From Phycisphaerales bacterium (lineage in GTDB: Bacteria > Planctomycetota > Phycisphaerae > Sedimentisphaerales > Anaerobacaceae), in NCBI GenBank assembly GCA_011057845.1, contig DSDB01000535.1, positions 1-7,932 of the forward strand: a DNA stretch of 7,932 nt, written 5' to 3'. The notes under the pieces are model-generated. The model saw nothing but the letters and a program-made list of their open reading frames with translations, was not told where the DNA came from and searched no databases. Below, one piece after another: positions 3,898 through 7,932 of this stretch. Position numbers and translations under genes: made by a program. Position 1 is the stretch's first letter. The number at the start of each line of letters is the position of its first letter.

Positions 3898-6600
3898 ATG
3901 GCGGCAAAGCACCTGTTCGAAGAGAAATTTGAAAACATGCGGATTCTTGACGAGCTCAAGAATTCGTACCTCAACTACGCGATGAGCGTGATCGTGTCGC
4001 GGGCGCTGCCCGACGTGCGAGACGGCCTCAAGCCGTCGCAGCGGCGCATCCTCGTGGCGATGAATGACCTGAATCTGGGTCCCCGATCGAAGCACCGCAA
4101 GTGCGCCAAGATCGTCGGCGATACCGGCGGCAACTACCATCCGCACGGGGACCAGGCGACGTACGGGACGCTCGTGCGTCTGGGGCAGCAATGGAACATG
4201 CGGTATCCGCTGGTGGATCCGCAGGGCAATTTCGGGAGCATCGATGCGGACCCGCCGGCGGCCATGCGGTATACCGAGGCGCGGATGGCTGCACCGGCGG
4301 TGGAAATGCTGGAGGACCTCAAGTACGACACCGTCGATTTCGTTCCCAACTACGATGAGACGCGGCAGGAGCCGACGGTCCTGCCGGCGCGGTTTCCGAA
4401 TCTGCTGGTCAATGGTTCGACGGGCATCGCCGTGGGCATGGCCACGAATATCCCGCCGCACAACCTGCGGGAGGTGTGCGAGGCGCTGCTGCTGGTGATC
4501 AACGATCCCAACTGCGGGTTCAAGGACATCATGAAGGTATTGCCCGGGCCGGACTTCCCCACGGGCGGGGTCATCTGCGGCCGCAAGGGCATCATGGAGG
4601 CCTATTCGACCGGACGGGGGCATCTGACCGTGCGGGCCAGAGCCGAGATCGAGACCGACAAGAAGGGACGCCAGCGGATCATCATCGCGGAAATCCCGTA
4701 CATGGTCGTCAAGACCACCATCGTCTCGAAGATCGCCGAGTGTGTCCAGGCCGGGACGATTGCGGAGATCGCCGACGTTCGGGACGAATCCGACCGCCGG
4801 GGGCTGCGCATCGTCGTGGAGGTCAAGCGCGACGCCGAGCCGGAGATCGCCCTCAACAAGCTCTGGCGGTACACGCCGTTGCAGACCACGTTTGCCATTG
4901 CCAACATTGCGCTGGTCAACAATCGTCCGGAGACCCTGAACATCCGGGACATGCTGGCGGCGTTTATCGAGCACCGCAAGGTGGTGATCCGGCGGCGGAC
5001 GCGGTTCCTGCTCAAGCGGTGCCGCAACCGGGCGCATATTCTTGAGGGGCTCATTCTCGCGGTCAGCGATATCGACGAGATCATCGACCTGATCAAGAAA
5101 TCGCCGGACGCCCCGACGGCCAAGACGAATTTGATGAAAAAACCGCTGCGGCTGATGGAATCGGCGACGCTGCGCAAACTGCTGCCGGAGGCGTTCGTCG
5201 CGGAAAAGGCCAAAGGCAAGCACTTCCTGACGGGACCCCAGGCCGACGCCATCCTGACGATGCAGCTCCAGCGGCTGACGGGCCTGGAGGTGGAGAAGCT
5301 GGCCAAGGAGTATGCGGACCTGGTCCAGGAGATCGAGGGATACGAGCGGATTCTGGCCGACGAGAAGGTCCTGCTGGACATCATCCGGACGGACATCCGG
5401 GAGATCAGAGACAAGTACGGCGACAAGCGCCGCACGGAGATCGCCGGCGACGCCGAGCAACTGAGCGTTGAAGACCTCATTGCCGAAGAGGAGGTCATTG
5501 TGACGGTCAGCCACGACGGCTACATCAAGCGGATGCCGATCGACACGTATCGGCGCCAGGGCCGGGGCGGGCGAGGGATCATTGGCTCGGACACCAAGGA
5601 AGGCGATTTCATCAAGCACCTCTTCGTCGCCTCGACGCATGATTACCTGTTGATCTTCACGAACCGCGGCCGCTGCTACTGGCTGAAGGTCTACGACGTG
5701 CCGAGCCTCTCGCGGCAGAGCAAGGGCCGCAACATGGTCAACCTGCTGAATCTGGGCAACCAGACCATCGCCTCGATCATCAATGTCAGGTCCTTTGAGG
5801 CCGAGGACGGGATCGAATGGCAGCTTATCATGGCGACGAGGAGCGGCCTGGTGAAGAAGACCCGGCTTTCGGCGTACAGCAATCCCCGCGCAACGGGCGT
5901 GATCGCCATCAACCTGGAGCCGAACGACGCCCTGATTGACGTCGACCTGACCACGGGCAAGGACCACGTCATCCTCGGAACGCGGGACGGCATGACGATC
6001 CGGTTTGACGAGGGCCAGGTGCGGTCGATGGGCCGGGCTTCCCGGGGCGTCCGGGGCATCCATCTGCGTGCGGGCGATTCGGTTGTGGGCATGGTGATCG
6101 TCGAGGACAAGGCGGCGTTGTTCACCGTATGCGAGAACGGATACGGCAAGCGAACCGGCATCGAGAACTACCGGCCCCAATCGCGGGGCGGTGTGGGCCT
6201 CAAGAATATCAAGACCTCCGATCGCAACGGCAAGGTGGTGGCCCTCAAGGCGGTCCGCAACAGCGACGATCTAATGATGATCACCGCGCAAGGGATGATC
6301 ATCCGCACGGGTCTCGACGAGATCCGCTCAATCGGGCGAAACACCCAGGGCGTGCGCCTGATCAAGCTTAAGCCCGGAGACAAGCTCGTGGCCGCCGAGA
6401 AGATCGCCTCGGAAGAAGGCGACGACCCCCGACAGAGACGAGCCGAGATGGCTCGCAACGGTCAGAGCAGCCCCGTGGCGGACTTTGAGGACGCGCCCGA
6501 AGACGAAGAGCCGGATGAGGACGTCGAGGACGAAATCGACGAAGATGTCGAGGAGGACGCCGATGAGCAGGACGAGTCGGAGACGGATAAGGAACAGTAA
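3898..6600 (+). CDS. gyrA: DNA gyrase subunit A
   Basis: This 900-aa protein is the DNA-cleaving subunit of gyrase, which with GyrB introduces negative supercoils into DNA using ATP. The N-terminal breakage-reunion domain contains LNYAMSVIVSRALPDVRDGLKPSQRR (residues 25-50), broken here only for reference to its ends, and the active-site AAMRYTEARM with catalytic Tyr125 and Arg124. The coiled-coil and hinge region follows (about 350-500), including QADAILTMQLQRLTGLE at 448-464. The C-terminal beta-pinwheel (about 530-836) carries a GyrA box variant QGRGGRG at 554-560 and a second similar QSRGGVG at 761-767, favouring gyrase over topoisomerase IV. Residues 862-900 form an acidic tail with 26 Asp/Glu of 39. 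At the classic quinolone positions (E. coli Ser83 and Asp87) it has Gln86 and Gly90. gyrB is not in this window. holA follows after 46 bases. Confidence 0.96.
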   Translation: MAAKHLFEEKFENMRILDELKNSYLNYAMSVIVSRALPDVRDGLKPSQRRILVAMNDLNLGPRSKHRKCAKIVGDTGGNYHPHGDQATYGTLVRLGQQWNMRYPLVDPQGNFGSIDADPPAAMRYTEARMAAPAVEMLEDLKYDTVDFVPNYDETRQEPTVLPARFPNLLVNGSTGIAVGMATNIPPHNLREVCEALLLVINDPNCGFKDIMKVLPGPDFPTGGVICGRKGIMEAYSTGRGHLTVRARAEIETDKKGRQRIIIAEIPYMVVKTTIVSKIAECVQAGTIAEIADVRDESDRRGLRIVVEVKRDAEPEIALNKLWRYTPLQTTFAIANIALVNNRPETLNIRDMLAAFIEHRKVVIRRRTRFLLKRCRNRAHILEGLILAVSDIDEIIDLIKKSPDAPTAKTNLMKKPLRLMESATLRKLLPEAFVAEKAKGKHFLTGPQADAILTMQLQRLTGLEVEKLAKEYADLVQEIEGYERILADEKVLLDIIRTDIREIRDKYGDKRRTEIAGDAEQLSVEDLIAEEEVIVTVSHDGYIKRMPIDTYRRQGRGGRGIIGSDTKEGDFIKHLFVASTHDYLLIFTNRGRCYWLKVYDVPSLSRQSKGRNMVNLLNLGNQTIASIINVRSFEAEDGIEWQLIMATRSGLVKKTRLSAYSNPRATGVIAINLEPNDALIDVDLTTGKDHVILGTRDGMTIRFDEGQVRSMGRASRGVRGIHLRAGDSVVGMVIVEDKAALFTVCENGYGKRTGIENYRPQSRGGVGLKNIKTSDRNGKVVALKAVRNSDDLMMITAQGMIIRTGLDEIRSIGRNTQGVRLIKLKPGDKLVAAEKIASEEGDDPRQRRAEMARNGQSSPVADFEDAPEDEEPDEDVEDEIDEDVEEDADEQDESETDKEQ

Positions 6601-6646
6601 CTGAGAAACGGCCCGGTCGGCCCAGGCCCCATCGGCAACGGCGAAG

Positions 6647-7633
6647 ATGGCCCGAGCGAAGAAACATTCAGAGGCGCCGAAGCAGGCGGCGGTTTATGTT
6701 GTCGCCGGCAAAGATGCCGCGCTGGTCAATTATCATTGCAGGGAATTGCTGGATCGGCTGATGCCCCACGAACAGCGGGCGACGGGCCTTTTTGAACCCG
6801 ACATCAAGCAGGCCGTTCTCAGTGAGGTCCTTGATGAGCTGCGGACGATGCCTTTTTTGACGGATCGGCGGGTTGTCGTGCTGCGCAACGCCGATGAGTT
6901 TGTCAGCGAGCACCGCGAGAAGCTCGAGATCTATTTCGATAACCTGTCGTCTACGGGGATTCTGGTATTGACCGTCTCAAGCTGGCCGGCGAACACGCGT
7001 CTGGCCAGGAAGCTGCCCTCGGTGGGGCAGTTGATCAGTGTCGGGGAACTGAAGTCGTGGGAGATCCCGGCCAGGCTGATGGAATACGCCCAGCAGACCC
7101 ACGGCAAGAAGCTCTCGAAACAGACCGCCGAGATACTCGTTGAAGTGGCGGGCGAGGAGCTGGTGGGGCTCTATAACGAGATCGACAAGCTGGCGGTCTA
7201 TGCCCGCGATGAGAAGATGATTACGACCTCGCACGTCGAGGCGCTGGTCGGGCACAACCGGCTTTTCAACGCCTTTGCGGTGATTGACGCGGTGACGGCG
7301 GGGGATGCGGCGGCGGCCGTGGGGCGGCTGCGCAAGATGTTCGCGGAGGATAAGTCCGCCGAGTACACGGTGGTTGGGGCGTTCGCCTATCACTTCCGGC
7401 GGCAGTTCCAGGCCAAGGCGCTGCTCGACCAGGGACGCCCGGCCATGGAAGTGGCCAAACGCTGCAACATCTGGGCCTCCAAGGATGCCTTTTTCGGTCA
7501 ATTGAAGCGGCTGTCGTTGCATCGTATCGGCCAGTGCCTGGTTCGGCTGGCCGAGATTGACCATGCCATCAAGACCGGCCGCACCACGCCGCAGGTCGCC
7601 ATCGAGCGGCTTGTTCTGAGCCTGGCGTCCTGA
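6647..7633 (+). CDS. holA: DNA polymerase III delta subunit
   Basis: This 328-aa protein matches the delta subunit of the clamp loader, which opens the beta sliding clamp so that it can be placed on DNA at the replication fork. Family features are an N-terminal segment VYVVAGKDAALV at residues 16-27 and the MPFLTDRRVVVLRNADEF stretch at 68-85. LYNEIDKLAVYA at 175-186 marks the end of domain II, and a C-terminal helical collar domain (about 205-328) ends with the pattern DHAIKTGRTTPQVAIERLVLSL. Length is normal for the family (about 330-345). The start lies 46 bases after the gyrA stop with no visible terminator, so it probably shares the gyrA transcript. No strong Shine-Dalgarno is present, only a purine-rich GAAG directly before the ATG. 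There are no signs of truncation. Confidence 0.9.
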   Translation: MARAKKHSEAPKQAAVYVVAGKDAALVNYHCRELLDRLMPHEQRATGLFEPDIKQAVLSEVLDELRTMPFLTDRRVVVLRNADEFVSEHREKLEIYFDNLSSTGILVLTVSSWPANTRLARKLPSVGQLISVGELKSWEIPARLMEYAQQTHGKKLSKQTAEILVEVAGEELVGLYNEIDKLAVYARDEKMITTSHVEALVGHNRLFNAFAVIDAVTAGDAAAAVGRLRKMFAEDKSAEYTVVGAFAYHFRRQFQAKALLDQGRPAMEVAKRCNIWASKDAFFGQLKRLSLHRIGQCLVRLAEIDHAIKTGRTTPQVAIERLVLSLAS

Positions 7634-7711
7634 TCGGCAGTGAGAGATTGCCTTCGGGACACCTCGTCATCGCCAGGACCCTGCCCTACCGCTGGGCGTT
7701 GTCCTGCCTGA
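7634..7711. other. Gap between holA and the next reading frame
   Basis: Just after the holA stop, GGCAGT (7636-7641) can pair with ATTGCC (7647-7652) around a 5-base loop with one G-T pair. There is no T-run, so a terminator is not supported. No promoter of good quality was seen here. Confidence 0.35.
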
Positions 7712-7932
7712 GTGGCGGTGGATAATCCCTTGCCGCCGCCGGCCCGGTGGCTGCGGGATTTCAGGCAGGCCCAAACCGACGATGGCTTCACCTTCCAGTG
7801 GACGCAGGACACCGTCACCTTGAAGATGACCATGACGGCCGTGCCGGGTACGACGGTCCTGTCGTGCGGCTATCCGAAGACCGACGAACCCAATGCCGCG
7901 ACCATTCCGATGCTCCTGGTCCACCGCCACGC
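7712..7932 (+). CDS. Unrecognised protein, N-terminal fragment (3' end outside window)
   Basis: A plus-strand frame opens directly after a TGA at 7709-7711 and stays open to the right edge, giving about 73 residues. It can start at GTG 7712 or GTG 7718; the second gives MDNPLPPPARWLRDF. Codons are strongly biased to G or C in the third position, like the neighbouring real genes. The sequence (for example TFQWTQDTVTLKMTMTAVPG) reads as a plausible soluble, beta-rich protein. There is no signal peptide, membrane segment or motif that I recognise, and no clear ribosome-binding site. It follows holA by 78 bases in the same direction and may be part of the same transcript. I do not assign a function. 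The opposite-strand frames here look like shadows. Confidence 0.5.
   Translation, partial: MAVDNPLPPPARWLRDFRQAQTDDGFTFQWTQDTVTLKMTMTAVPGTTVLSCGYPKTDEPNAATIPMLLVHRH

Noticed and set aside
4602..5498. Minus-strand frame of 298 codons inside gyrA
   Set aside because: Very Ser/Arg/Ile-rich translation antisense to the conserved GyrA core; a shadow frame.
1891..6180. Minus-strand open frame of 1429 codons running antisense to lepB and most of gyrA
   Set aside because: It lies opposite two well-conserved genes with clear catalytic motifs. Its translation is rich in Arg, His, Val, Asp and Leu without domains, as expected when a GC-rich codon bias removes stops from an antisense frame.
6977..7564. 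Minus-strand frame of 195 codons inside holA
   Set aside because: It is antisense to the conserved holA coding sequence and shows no family features.

Overview
The window is GC-rich bacterial chromosomal sequence, mostly housekeeping genes with no mobile element, CRISPR array or RNA gene that I can see. The lineage is not proven. Planctomycetota (perhaps Phycisphaerae-like) is my best guess, because the signal peptidase I is very long and carries a Cys4 zinc-ribbon-like insertion, and because several genes have weak or absent ribosome-binding sites. That assignment is inference.

Layout. 2-325 (+) is the 3' end of a dGTPase-like HD phosphohydrolase. It converges, across an 18-base gap, on a minus-strand run of three genes: a 211-aa HNH endonuclease (344-979), a 70-aa cold shock protein (1009-1221) and a 103-aa HU/IHF-family nucleoid protein (1349-1660). 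The minus-strand reading order is HU, Csp, HNH. A gap of about 490 bases (1661-2151) separates HU from the plus-strand genes and holds a candidate promoter in each direction.

The plus-strand block is lepB (2152-3687, an enlarged signal peptidase I), gyrA (3898-6600, DNA gyrase subunit A) and holA (6647-7633, DNA polymerase III delta subunit). A new unrecognised reading frame starts near 7712 and runs off the end. gyrA has a good sigma70-like promoter of its own (TTGACT, 17-base spacer, TATCCT). holA follows gyrA by 46 bases with no visible terminator, so the two are probably co-transcribed.

Functionally, the window groups replication, topology and nucleotide-pool genes (dGTPase, HU, GyrA, HolA) with protein export (LepB) and a cold shock protein. 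The most unusual items are the domain architecture of LepB, the GyrA residues at the two classic quinolone-resistance positions (Gln and Gly), and a set of short repeats around the gyrA promoter. I did not find a clear new multi-gene system.
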